A stretch of 9,371 nt of DNA, taken from the NCBI GenBank assembly GCA_030831005.1, contig JAURLW010000134.1:1-9371 (forward strand), read 5' to 3'. Position numbers and translations under genes: made by a program. Of this stretch, positions 1 through 7,077 are shown one piece after another (the first letter of the stretch is position 1; each line of letters opens with the position of its first letter). A model generated the notes under the pieces. It did no database searches. It had not been told where the DNA came from and saw nothing but the letters and a program-made list of their open reading frames with translations. This DNA comes from Bacteroidota bacterium. GTDB taxonomy: Bacteria; Bacteroidota; Bacteroidia; Chitinophagales; Chitinophagaceae.

Positions 1-589
1 GCCTGCTACATACGTTGCGCCAGTAACACCAGAAGCACCTTCTGCTTCAGCTAGTTTTACTGCTGCCCCACAAGCAGTAGTAGAGACGCCAATTGTAGCC
101 ACTGTAAATACGCAATCTGCAGCTATAGTTTCTGTTGAGACGCCTATTGCAACTATGCAATCAACAACACCATCAAATTTGCATATAGCTAAAACAGTGC
201 AACCAACTTATGCTGAAGAAATTACATTAGTCGTTACGGAAGAACCTAAGATGACTATTGCATCACAGCCAGAACCTTCTCACAACTTTTTATTAGAACA
301 TGAGTTAGAAGAAAAACGCTTGTTCGAGCAACAACAACGTGCATTTGAAGAACGTGTAGAACGCTTAAGAAATATGAGTAATGGTTTCAATAAAAACAAT
401 AACAATGTTGATGACATTGAAAATGTACCAGCGTATATGCGTAAAAACATGTCTATGGATAATGGTGTTGCTACTAATGAATCGTATTTGAGTGGCTATT
501 CTGTAGCACCAAATAATGCTCATGGCCCATTAAATCCATCGCCTATTCAAACGATAAATACTTTTTTAGAAGGCGATAGACCAGATTAA
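1..589 (+). CDS. ftsZ: Cell division protein FtsZ, C-terminal part (5' end outside the window)
   Basis: FtsZ is the tubulin-like GTPase that forms the cytoplasmic division ring. Only the last 195 codons are here; the open frame enters at base 2, and the GTPase core lies upstream of the window. Visible in order are a linker of about 95 residues rich in Pro, Ala, Thr, Val and Glu; a charged, probably helical stretch (LLEHELEEKRLFEQQQRAF and onward, about bases 290-370); a short Asn-rich run; the conserved C-terminal peptide VPAYMRK (bases 425-445), which in FtsZ binds partners such as FtsA; and a further tail of about 47 residues ending NTFLEGDRPD. The extra tail after the conserved peptide is typical of Bacteroidota FtsZ as I know the family. 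The ATG at 155 is internal, because the frame stays open upstream of it. A terminator follows 22 bp after the stop. The identification rests on the tail motifs alone. Confidence 0.85.
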   Translation, partial: PATYVAPVTPEAPSASASFTAAPQAVVETPIVATVNTQSAAIVSVETPIATMQSTTPSNLHIAKTVQPTYAEEITLVVTEEPKMTIASQPEPSHNFLLEHELEEKRLFEQQQRAFEERVERLRNMSNGFNKNNNNVDDIENVPAYMRKNMSMDNGVATNESYLSGYSVAPNNAHGPLNPSPIQTINTFLEGDRPD

Positions 590-610
590 AGAACTTAATA
601 ATTTTCAATA

Positions 611-638
611 GGACTCTTCAAAGAAGAGTCCTTTTTTT
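611..638 (+). terminator. Intrinsic terminator after ftsZ
   Basis: A perfect 8-bp stem GGACTCTT/AAGAGTCC (611-618 with 624-631) encloses a 5-nt loop CAAAG, whose outer bases can add one more pair. Seven T residues follow at 632-638. It sits 22 bp after the ftsZ stop and separates that transcript from amn. Confidence 0.92.
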
Positions 639-651
639 ATTTAATTATTAA

Positions 652-659
652 TAACTTTA
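652..659 (+). promoter_or_regulatory. Weak candidate -7 element for the amn operon
   Basis: TAACTTTA matches the Bacteroidota -7 consensus TAnnTTTG at all but the last base and lies 14 bp before the amn ATG. No clear -33 TTG partner was seen. A promoter is expected somewhere between the ftsZ terminator and amn, but this exact assignment is weak in such AT-rich DNA. Confidence 0.3.
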
Positions 660-673
660 TTAAAATCTTTTTT

Positions 674-1444
674 ATGAAAACAAAAGAAGAAATAGTAAAA
701 AATTGGTTGCCTAGGTATACCGGTCAGGAGTTAAAAGATTTTGGTAGTTATATCCTACTATGCAATTTCAGTAAATATGTCAACATGTTTGCTAAACAGT
801 TCAATGTGCCTATTGTGGGTGTAGATAAACCCATGCAGTGCGCAACGGCTAATGGCATTACCATTATAAATTTTGGTATGGGTAGTGCAAGTGCTGCAAC
901 TATGATGGATTTATTGAGTGCTATTAATCCAAAAGCAGTTTTGTTTTTAGGAAAGTGTGGAGGCTTGAAAAGAAAAAATGAAGTGGGCGATTTAATTCTT
1001 CCCATTGCAGCGATAAGAGGAGAAGGTACTTCTAACGATTACTTCCCTCAAGAGGTGCCAGCACTTCCTTCTTTTGCTTTACAAAAAGCAATTTCAACAA
1101 CCATTCGCGATTTTAATATCGATTATTGGACAGGTACTGTATATACTACAAATAGAAGGGTTTGGGAGCATGATGATGAATTTAAAGAATACCTAATCAA
1201 AATAAGAGCCATGGCAATTGACATGGAGACGGCTACCATTTTTACTACTGGTTTTTATAATCAAATTCCTACCGGAGCTCTTTTATTAGTTTCTGACCAA
1301 CCAATGACTCCAGAAGGGGTTAAAACAGCAGAAAGTGATTCTCAAGTTACAGCCACTTATGTAGATAATCATTTGCAAATTGGGATTGAATCGCTCAAGC
1401 AATTAATTAATCAAGGATTAACAGTTAAACACTTACATTTTTAA
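674..1444 (+). CDS. amn: AMP nucleosidase, short form
   Basis: This cytoplasmic enzyme hydrolyses AMP to adenine and ribose 5-phosphate and so helps control adenylate pools. The 256-aa protein is one nucleoside-phosphorylase-type (PNP_UDP_1) domain. Stretches resembling the catalytic half of E. coli Amn appear in the same order: RYTG near the start, GMGSASA (68-74), GKCGGL (93-98), TGTVYTTNRRVWE (about 153-165), AIDMETATI (181-189, the ribose-binding Met-Glu region), SDQP (207-210) and HLQIGI (233-238). E. coli Amn is about 480 aa; the phosphate-responsive N-terminal domain is absent here, as is usual for the Bacteroidota form. The ATG at 674 leaves a complete N-terminus. The gene follows the ftsZ terminator and is 7 bp before the ABC ATPase gene, so the two are probably co-transcribed. 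The alternative reading is a general purine nucleosidase or phosphorylase, but the DMETATI and TNRRVWE regions favour Amn. Confidence 0.9.
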   Translation: MKTKEEIVKNWLPRYTGQELKDFGSYILLCNFSKYVNMFAKQFNVPIVGVDKPMQCATANGITIINFGMGSASAATMMDLLSAINPKAVLFLGKCGGLKRKNEVGDLILPIAAIRGEGTSNDYFPQEVPALPSFALQKAISTTIRDFNIDYWTGTVYTTNRRVWEHDDEFKEYLIKIRAMAIDMETATIFTTGFYNQIPTGALLLVSDQPMTPEGVKTAESDSQVTATYVDNHLQIGIESLKQLINQGLTVKHLHF

Positions 1445-1451
1445 TGTTATT

Positions 1452-3062
1452 GTGAATCCAGTTTTAAAAGTTGAAAACCTAAAAATTAGCTTTGCTAATG
1501 CTGCAGCAAAAACTGTAGTTAATGAGCTCTCCTTTGTGCTCTATCCAAAATCTACGCTTGCTATTGTGGGTGAGAGTGGGTCAGGAAAATCTATTACAGC
1601 CCTTGCCTTGATGGGGCTATTACCCAAATCATTGGTGGCTCATGGATCAGCATTGTTACATGAAGGCACTGAGGAAATTCAATTATTGAATAGAAGTATT
1701 AAGGAATGGCAATCCCTACGTGGAAAGCAAATAGCGCTTATTTTTCAAGAGCCTATGAGTGCTTTAAATCCAAGTATGACCATTGGGAATCAAATTAAAG
1801 AAGCTATTGCTATCCATCAAAATTGTACTGATGCCCTTGCAGAAGAACATGCAAAAGAAGCCTTGAAAGAAGTGCAATTAGATGCCACGCTTTTCTTTCA
1901 TAAATATCCACACCAAATATCAGGTGGTCAAAAGCAGCGCGTAATGATAGCTATGGCTATGTGCAATAAACCACCTGTTGTTATTGCAGATGAGCCTACA
2001 ACGGCTTTAGATGCACAAGTGCAATTAGAAATTGTTTTGCTAATGAAACAATTGCAAGAAAAACATGGCACGGCTTTTATCTTTATTACACATGATTTAA
2101 AATTAGCAAAGTATTTTTCTGATGATTTAATTGTGCTTCAACAAGGACATGTTATAGAGCAAGGCAAAGCAAAAGAGATCTTTGAAAATCCACAGGCTAC
2201 TTACACTAAAATGCTATTGCAAGCAGCTCCGAGTGTTGCCAAAAAAGAAGCATATACATTGCAATATTCCCCTGTATTATCTAATCAGCCTGTTCTCGAA
2301 TTAAACCATGTAGGCGTTAGTTACAAGTCGTTTACTTCTTTATTTGCAAAAACAAAACCAGCAGTTCAGCCAGTAAAAGATATTAGCTTTACTATTCATC
2401 AAGGCGAAGTACTAGGATTAGTAGGAGAGAGTGGCTGTGGCAAAAGCACCTTGGCAAAAGCACTGCTTGGACTAGTACCCTTTAGTAGCGGAACTGCAAA
2501 ATTTGAGAATATTGATTTAGTGAATGCCAAACGAAACGATTGGAAACAAATTAGAAAAGGTATCCAACTCATTTTTCAAGATCCTTTAGCTTCATTAAAT
2601 CCAAAACTAACAATCAAGGAAGTATTGCAAGAATTATTACAAGTGCAGCTTCATTATGATACGGCTACGCAAGAAAAAAGAATGTTGTCGTTAATGGATT
2701 TAGTTCAAATGCCTGCTGCTACCTTAGATAAATACCCGCATCAGTTTTCAGGAGGGCAACGTCAAAGAATTGGGATAGCTAGAGCATTGGCATTAGAACC
2801 AAGATTATTGATTTGTGATGAGAGTGTAGCCGCTTTAGATGTTCAAATACAAGCTCAAATATTAGATTTGTTTTTATTACTTAAAAGAGAATTGTCTTTA
2901 AGCTATTTATTTATCAGTCATGATTTACAAGTAGTACAGTATATGAGCGACTCCATTCTAGTTATGCAAAATGGACATATTGTAGAGCGTATTGCTGCTA
3001 AAGAATTATATAATTACGCTCAGCATCCTTACACGCAACAATTAATTGCTGCGCAATTTTAA
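1452..3062 (+). CDS. Fused double-ATPase subunit of a peptide/nickel-type (Dpp/Opp/GsiA) ABC importer
   Basis: This cytoplasmic subunit should power uptake of peptides or a similar solute. The 536 aa hold two complete ABC domains. Domain 1 has Walker A GESGSGKS (40-47), Q-loop Gln99, signature ISGGQ (156-160), Walker B ending Asp180-Glu181 and switch His214. Domain 2 has GESGCGKS (325-332), Gln376, FSGGQ (432-436), Asp456-Glu457 and His490. Both ATP sites therefore look catalytically intact. HPYTQQL near the C-terminus is the hallmark of the oligopeptide/dipeptide subfamily; the matching site after domain 1 is degenerate (ATYT). The layout is that of a DppD-DppF fusion, as in GsiA or YejF. 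The start is GTG: no ATG precedes the first conserved strand in this frame, and the GTG lies 7 bp after amn. No permease or binding protein is in the window, so the partners must be encoded elsewhere. The substrate cannot be told. The stop overlaps that of uvrA. Confidence 0.9.
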   Translation: MNPVLKVENLKISFANAAAKTVVNELSFVLYPKSTLAIVGESGSGKSITALALMGLLPKSLVAHGSALLHEGTEEIQLLNRSIKEWQSLRGKQIALIFQEPMSALNPSMTIGNQIKEAIAIHQNCTDALAEEHAKEALKEVQLDATLFFHKYPHQISGGQKQRVMIAMAMCNKPPVVIADEPTTALDAQVQLEIVLLMKQLQEKHGTAFIFITHDLKLAKYFSDDLIVLQQGHVIEQGKAKEIFENPQATYTKMLLQAAPSVAKKEAYTLQYSPVLSNQPVLELNHVGVSYKSFTSLFAKTKPAVQPVKDISFTIHQGEVLGLVGESGCGKSTLAKALLGLVPFSSGTAKFENIDLVNAKRNDWKQIRKGIQLIFQDPLASLNPKLTIKEVLQELLQVQLHYDTATQEKRMLSLMDLVQMPAATLDKYPHQFSGGQRQRIGIARALALEPRLLICDESVAALDVQIQAQILDLFLLLKRELSLSYLFISHDLQVVQYMSDSILVMQNGHIVERIAAKELYNYAQHPYTQQLIAAQF

Positions 3063-5869
3063 AAATTCAAATAAGTTGCCGTTACACTCTTTTTACTTTT
3101 GTGTAAATGCTCAGGTATTCCTTCGTATATCAGATATCCACCTTCTTCACCACCTTCCGGACCAATTTCAATTAACCAATCGGCATATTTCATGACATCG
3201 GTATTATGTTCAATCACTACTATCGAATGACCTTGTGCAATAAGTGCATCAAACGATTTTAATAATTTTTCGATATCATGAAAATGCAAACCTGTAGTAG
3301 GTTCGTCAAATAGGAACAGGACTTTGTCTTTATGAGCGCCCTTCCCTAAAAAAGAAGCTAATTTTATACGCTGCGCTTCTCCACCACTCAAAGTATTAGA
3401 GCTTTGGCCTAAACTTACATAGCCCAAGCCTACATCGGCTAAAGGCTGAAGGCTTTTTACTAATTTCTTTTCTTCATTAAAAAAATCAATAGCTTCATCA
3501 ACACTCATGCATAAAACATCGTAAATATTTTTTTCTTTGTAACGTACTTCTAATACTTCATCTTTAAAACGTTTCCCTTTACAGCTGTCGCAGGGTAAAT
3601 GTACGTCGGCTAAGAATTGCATTTCCACTAAAATACTGCCTTCTCCTTGGCACGTATCGCATCTTCCTCCATCAGTATTGAAAGAAAAATGTTTAGGTTC
3701 AAATCCATTGATTTTAGAAAGTCCTTGTTTAGCATACAAAGCTCTGATGTCGTCATAAGCTTTTATATAAGTAACCGGATTGCTTCTCGAAGATTTGCCT
3801 ATTGGATTTTGATCCACCATTTCTATATGTTGAATCCTATTGAGATCGCCAGATAGTTGTTTATGAATTCCTGCTTTTGAAGAATTGATATGAAGTGCCT
3901 TTTCTATTGCGGGTAATAGGGTGTGCTTTACCAAACTTGTTTTCCCAGAGCCACTCACGCCACTTACTACACATAAAACGCCTAATGGAAAACTAATATC
4001 AATGTTTTTCAAATTATGTTGTCTGCAACCTTCAACCGTTATTTTGCCTTGTGCTTTTCTTTTTTGATTAGGCTGAGTAATTTGTTTTTCCCCGGAAAGA
4101 TAAGAACCGGTTAAACTTTTTGGATTAGCTATTAGTTCTTTGAACGTGCCACTCGCTATCACTTCACCGCCCAAATAACTAGCAAATGGTCCCATATCAA
4201 TAATGTAGTCAGCTTCACGCATCATCATTTCATCATGTTCAACTACAATAACGGTATTGCCTAAGTCGCGCAGGTTTTTTAAAACCTTTATCAAGCGTGC
4301 TGTATCTCTAGCATGTAAGCCTATACTCGGTTCGTCTAAAATATACATGGAGTCAGAGAGGTTGCTGCCTAAAAACTTTGTAAGTTGTATACGCTGACTT
4401 TCGCCTCCACTAAGCGTTGCTGAAGATCGGTCTAGAGTTAAATAACTCAAGCCTACATCCATCATGGTTCTTAAACGCTGATGAATTTCTATAAAAATTC
4501 GTTTAGCTACTTCTTGATCATATTGATTTAAAGAAAGTGTTTCAAACCAAGTTTGCAAATGTTGTATTGGCATTTGCATTAATTGATCAATTGTTTTGTT
4601 AGCTATTTTTACATAGCTAGCCTCTTTTCTTAATTTACTTCCATTACAAGCATGACATGTTGTGCGCCCTCTGAATCGGGCTTGCAAAACACGGTATTGC
4701 ACTTTATATAAGTTTTGTTCTACCATATTAAAGAAGTCCTGAATGCCACTTACTTTGGCATTGCCTTCCCAGAGTAATTGATATTGTTCATCACTTAATT
4801 GAGCAATTGGTTTATGTATAGGGAAATTATAAGCACTGGCTTGTTTTATAAATTGAACAAGATAATTATTCATTTTCTCTCCTTTCCAACATGCTACTGC
4901 ACCTTCGTAGGTACTCAAACTAGTGTCTGGTATTACGAGGTCTTTATCTATGCCTAAAACCGTGCCAAACCCTTCGCAAACAGGACATGCACCGTAGGGG
5001 TTATTATTAGAAAATAATTGTGGGGTAGGGTCTAAAAATTGAATGCCATCGCGCTCAAATTTATTACTAAATGAAACAAACTCATTTTCATTAATCGATA
5101 ACTCACAAGCGCCTTCGCCTTCGTAAAATGCAAGTTGAATACTATCTGCAATGCGGTGCAAGGTGTCTTCATCAAATTCAGTCACTACTATTCTATCAAT
5201 TAACAGGTAGATGGTACTTCCTTTTTTTGCAATGCTTGCTTTAGGTTCTTCTAGCTCCTCCATGTTTACAATTCCTTTGCCAGGAATGTATAAACGCGTA
5301 AAACCTTTTTGTATTAATACTTGTACTTCTTCAGTTACACTACGTTCGTAATGGGTTTTAAATTTTGCAAGAATAAACACTTTATTGGAGGGCTTAAGAT
5401 GCTTTATATAAGTAACCACATCCTCAACACGATCGCGCTTTACTTCCATGTCTGTTTTAGGGGAATAAGTTCTGCCAATTCGAGCATACAAAAGACGGAT
5501 ATAATCACTAAGCTCTGTCATGCTGCCCACCGTACTTCTCGGCGTGCGCGCACTTACTTTTTGTTCTATAGCTATAGCTGGACAAATATTTTGAATATAG
5601 TCAACATCAGGTTTGTCTAGGCGCATTAAAAATTGACGTGCATAAGAGCTTAAACTTTCAGCATAGCGCCGTTGTCCTTCTGCAAATAAAGTGTCCATAG
5701 TAAGCGATGATTTGCCCGATCCACTAACACCTGTAACTACGATTAATTTATTTTTTGGGAAATGCACATCAATATTCTTCAAGTTGTGCATGCGCGCTCC
5801 TTTTACAAAGATGCTTGCATTGCTTTCTGAGCTCGATTTTTCTTGTGCTATAGGTTGTTTCTTCGCCAT
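3059..5869 (-). CDS. uvrA: Excinuclease ABC subunit A (UvrA)
   Basis: UvrA is the DNA-damage sensor of nucleotide excision repair; it works as a dimer and loads UvrB. The 936 aa match the usual length (E. coli about 940). Visible in order: Walker A GVSGSGKSS (47-55); the UvrB-binding region (about 115-255), whose presence argues against UvrA2-type paralogues; CPVC (295-298); CHAC (405-408); signature LSGGES (486-491); Walker B YILDEPSIGLH (509-519); His545; second Walker A GVSGSGKTS (637-645); the C4 zinc module Cys737/740/760/763; LSGGEA (827-832); a second Walker B with FDEPTTGLH (854-862); and His888. The first CxxC of the N-terminal C4 zinc finger of E. coli UvrA is missing and is replaced by a segment around NKFERDGIQF (269-278). 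The ATG at 5867-5869 gives an N-terminal leader of about 20 residues before the first ABC strand. It follows the SET gene by 135 bp with its own candidate promoter, so it may be transcribed separately. Confidence 0.97.
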   Translation of the reverse strand: MAKKQPIAQEKSSSESNASIFVKGARMHNLKNIDVHFPKNKLIVVTGVSGSGKSSLTMDTLFAEGQRRYAESLSSYARQFLMRLDKPDVDYIQNICPAIAIEQKVSARTPRSTVGSMTELSDYIRLLYARIGRTYSPKTDMEVKRDRVEDVVTYIKHLKPSNKVFILAKFKTHYERSVTEEVQVLIQKGFTRLYIPGKGIVNMEELEEPKASIAKKGSTIYLLIDRIVVTEFDEDTLHRIADSIQLAFYEGEGACELSINENEFVSFSNKFERDGIQFLDPTPQLFSNNNPYGACPVCEGFGTVLGIDKDLVIPDTSLSTYEGAVACWKGEKMNNYLVQFIKQASAYNFPIHKPIAQLSDEQYQLLWEGNAKVSGIQDFFNMVEQNLYKVQYRVLQARFRGRTTCHACNGSKLRKEASYVKIANKTIDQLMQMPIQHLQTWFETLSLNQYDQEVAKRIFIEIHQRLRTMMDVGLSYLTLDRSSATLSGGESQRIQLTKFLGSNLSDSMYILDEPSIGLHARDTARLIKVLKNLRDLGNTVIVVEHDEMMMREADYIIDMGPFASYLGGEVIASGTFKELIANPKSLTGSYLSGEKQITQPNQKRKAQGKITVEGCRQHNLKNIDISFPLGVLCVVSGVSGSGKTSLVKHTLLPAIEKALHINSSKAGIHKQLSGDLNRIQHIEMVDQNPIGKSSRSNPVTYIKAYDDIRALYAKQGLSKINGFEPKHFSFNTDGGRCDTCQGEGSILVEMQFLADVHLPCDSCKGKRFKDEVLEVRYKEKNIYDVLCMSVDEAIDFFNEEKKLVKSLQPLADVGLGYVSLGQSSNTLSGGEAQRIKLASFLGKGAHKDKVLFLFDEPTTGLHFHDIEKLLKSFDALIAQGHSIVVIEHNTDVMKYADWLIEIGPEGGEEGGYLIYEGIPEHLHKSKKSVTATYLNF

Positions 5870-5882
5870 GATTATTGATCTA

Positions 5883-5890
5883 CAAATCTA
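5883..5890 (-). promoter_or_regulatory. Candidate -7 promoter element of uvrA
   Basis: On the - strand the sequence reads TAGATTTG, an exact fit to the Bacteroidota -7 consensus TAnnTTTG, 13 bp before the uvrA ATG. The predicted leader would be very short. No good -33 TTG was found at the usual spacing. A 10-bp perfect palindrome lies just upstream (5901-5910). Confidence 0.45.
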
Positions 5891-5900
5891 TTCTATATAA

Positions 5901-5910
5901 CAGAATTCTG
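5901..5910. promoter_or_regulatory. Perfect palindrome CAGAATTCTG upstream of uvrA (possible operator)
   Basis: Ten bases are perfectly self-complementary and lie 10 bp upstream of the candidate uvrA -7 element, between it and the expected -33 region. A repressor bound here would block the promoter. uvrA is a classic SOS gene in many bacteria, so a LexA-type operator is conceivable, but I know no consensus that confirms it, and a 10-bp palindrome can occur by chance. Confidence 0.25.
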
Positions 5911-5970
5911 CTAGAGTTTGTTGTATTTATTTTTTATTAACAAACTAGGGAATTGCTATTTAGCTTTCGT

Positions 5971-6002
5971 TGCGTCGCACCCTTAAGCAGGAGTGCTGCG
6001 TG
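5971..6002. repeat. GC-rich imperfect hairpin between the SET gene and uvrA (REP-like candidate)
   Basis: Bases 5971-5980 can pair with 5993-6002 around a 12-nt loop. The core GCAC/GTGC is perfect, followed by one mismatch and several pairs that include G-T wobbles. The element stands out as GC-rich inside an AT-rich gap. No T-run follows on either strand, so it is not a standard intrinsic terminator. It starts directly after the SET stop codon. Whether copies exist elsewhere in the genome cannot be told from this window. Confidence 0.35.
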
Positions 6003-6004
6003 CA

Positions 6005-6391
6005 TCATTTAATAGCTTCAAACCAAAGTGGCGTATCGTTATTCCAATCGCCATTGTAATTAATCAATAATTCTTCTCCTTCTCTAATAGCTCTAACGGT
6101 TTTTATAAACATAAGTTCTTGTTCATAATCCATAAAATATTCGCAGTTGGATTGATAACTATGATTGTACATAGAAACATGACCTAAGGCAACACAGCAT
6201 TGGTCTTTTCCATTAGCATTCCATTCAAAAATATAATCGTGTAATTTTGTTTGATCTAAGTGTATACGTTCTTCCTGTGTCATTACGAGCACAGGAGCTA
6301 CCTCAATAATACTATCGGCTTCAATATCTTGCATGGATACCATGCCTCGCCCTTTACCCGGTATATCTTGTATAGCAAATAGAATATTCAT
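6005..6391 (-). CDS. Compact SET-domain protein (putative protein-lysine methyltransferase)
   Basis: SET-domain enzymes move a methyl group from S-adenosylmethionine to lysine side chains. This 128-aa protein is almost nothing but a SET domain. GKGRG (12-16) fits the N-terminal SET motif; NHSYQSNC (76-83) fits the NHSxxPN region that forms the pseudoknot and cofactor site; and GEELLINY (105-112) fits GEELxxxY, with Tyr112 as the probable catalytic tyrosine. The Pro of NHSxxPN is Ser here. No pre-SET cysteines, post-SET cysteine cluster, signal peptide or membrane segment is visible, so a cytoplasmic location is expected. The size is close to that of the small viral SET enzymes. It starts 5 bp after the rlpA-like gene, so the two are almost certainly co-transcribed. 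The substrate is unknown; the lysine-rich RlpA-like tail next door is one candidate, by inference only. Confidence 0.82.
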   Translation of the reverse strand: MNILFAIQDIPGKGRGMVSMQDIEADSIIEVAPVLVMTQEERIHLDQTKLHDYIFEWNANGKDQCCVALGHVSMYNHSYQSNCEYFMDYEQELMFIKTVRAIREGEELLINYNGDWNNDTPLWFEAIK

Positions 6392-6396
6392 ACTAT

Positions 6397-7047
6397 TTAT
6401 TTTACAGTTTTTTTAATGGGCTTTTTCTGAATGGGCTTTGTGGCTTGCTTTTTTACTTTGCTTATTGGTGCTTTCTTTGTAGAATTTGATTTTTGTTTTT
6501 TAGTAAGCGCCTTCTTTTTATGCGTTTTTCGAATGGCTTTATTGGCTGCAGATGATGAGGTGTCATTTTCTATTTTGTCTTCAGAATAGGAAGCTATAAA
6601 TTCTTCTGCAACAGTTTTGGAAACTTTTGTCAGTCTAACTTTTACTAATCCACTGCTTTTAAATTTTAATCTTTTTACCGAGGCATTGGTTAGGTCTATA
6701 ACTCTCTTATTGTTTGCACTCATTCTATCATTAATAAGCACATACACCTCTTTTTGATTATTTAAATTGGTAACTTTTACGTACGTATTTAATGGGAATC
6801 GATTAGATGCCGCTGTGTATAAATTATGTTTAAATATGGAACCAGTAGCTGTTTTCCTACCTTCAAATTTTTTATGATAATAACTGGCTATTCCTTCAAT
6901 TTCATTTGAATAGTTACTATGATGGCTAACGTGTTTGTTTTTGGAGGATGTGCCTTTTGCATGCTTTTTTTTATGAGTTAGAGCTTGTGCGCTCCAACTC
7001 ATAAAAAGCATTAAACTGAATCCAATTATGAGTATAGCTTTTTGCAT
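6397..7047 (-). CDS. rlpA: RlpA-like exported double-psi beta-barrel protein with lysine-rich tail
   Basis: RlpA proteins are envelope proteins; the Pseudomonas one is a lytic transglycosylase for stem-peptide-free peptidoglycan at the septum. This 216-aa protein has a signal peptide (hydrophobic core about residues 4-16, probable cleavage after AQA at 21-23, give or take a residue), a His/Lys/Ser-rich spacer (about 25-46) and the RlpA barrel (about 50-142): GIASYYHKKFEGRKTATG, then LNTYVKVTNL, INDRM (105-109) and RVIDL (115-119). No lipobox Cys and no SPOR domain are seen. The barrel is divergent. The Glu and His expected in TxxGExF and TAAH-type motifs align with Ser70 and Ser81, while the Asp of NDR (Asp107) is kept, so catalysis is doubtful. 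Residues 170-216 hold 19 lysines and no acidic residues. It begins 30 bp after the helicase stop and ends 5 bp before the SET gene. Confidence 0.83.
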   Translation of the reverse strand: MQKAILIIGFSLMLFMSWSAQALTHKKKHAKGTSSKNKHVSHHSNYSNEIEGIASYYHKKFEGRKTATGSIFKHNLYTAASNRFPLNTYVKVTNLNNQKEVYVLINDRMSANNKRVIDLTNASVKRLKFKSSGLVKVRLTKVSKTVAEEFIASYSEDKIENDTSSSAANKAIRKTHKKKALTKKQKSNSTKKAPISKVKKQATKPIQKKPIKKTVK

Positions 7048-7077
7048 ACCTAATAATTAGTTTGGTGAATTTTTACT

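Noticed and set aside
748..1005. 85-aa open frame antisense to amn
   Set aside because: Fully inside a well-supported gene, with no recognisable motif or start context.
3082..3106. TTACAC/GTGTAA inverted repeat near the ABC-uvrA junction, considered as a terminator
   Set aside because: Only 6 AT-rich base pairs around a 13-nt loop, without a following T-run, and inside uvrA coding sequence.
5321..5620. 99-aa open frame on the + strand inside uvrA (and similar ones at 3647-3856 and 5691-5900)
   Set aside because: All are antisense to conserved uvrA coding sequence and show no domain features.
7050..7060. CTAAT-A-ATTAG palindrome just before the rlpA-like gene
   Set aside because: Very AT-rich and short; expected by chance in this base composition, and the gene is probably read from the helicase promoter.
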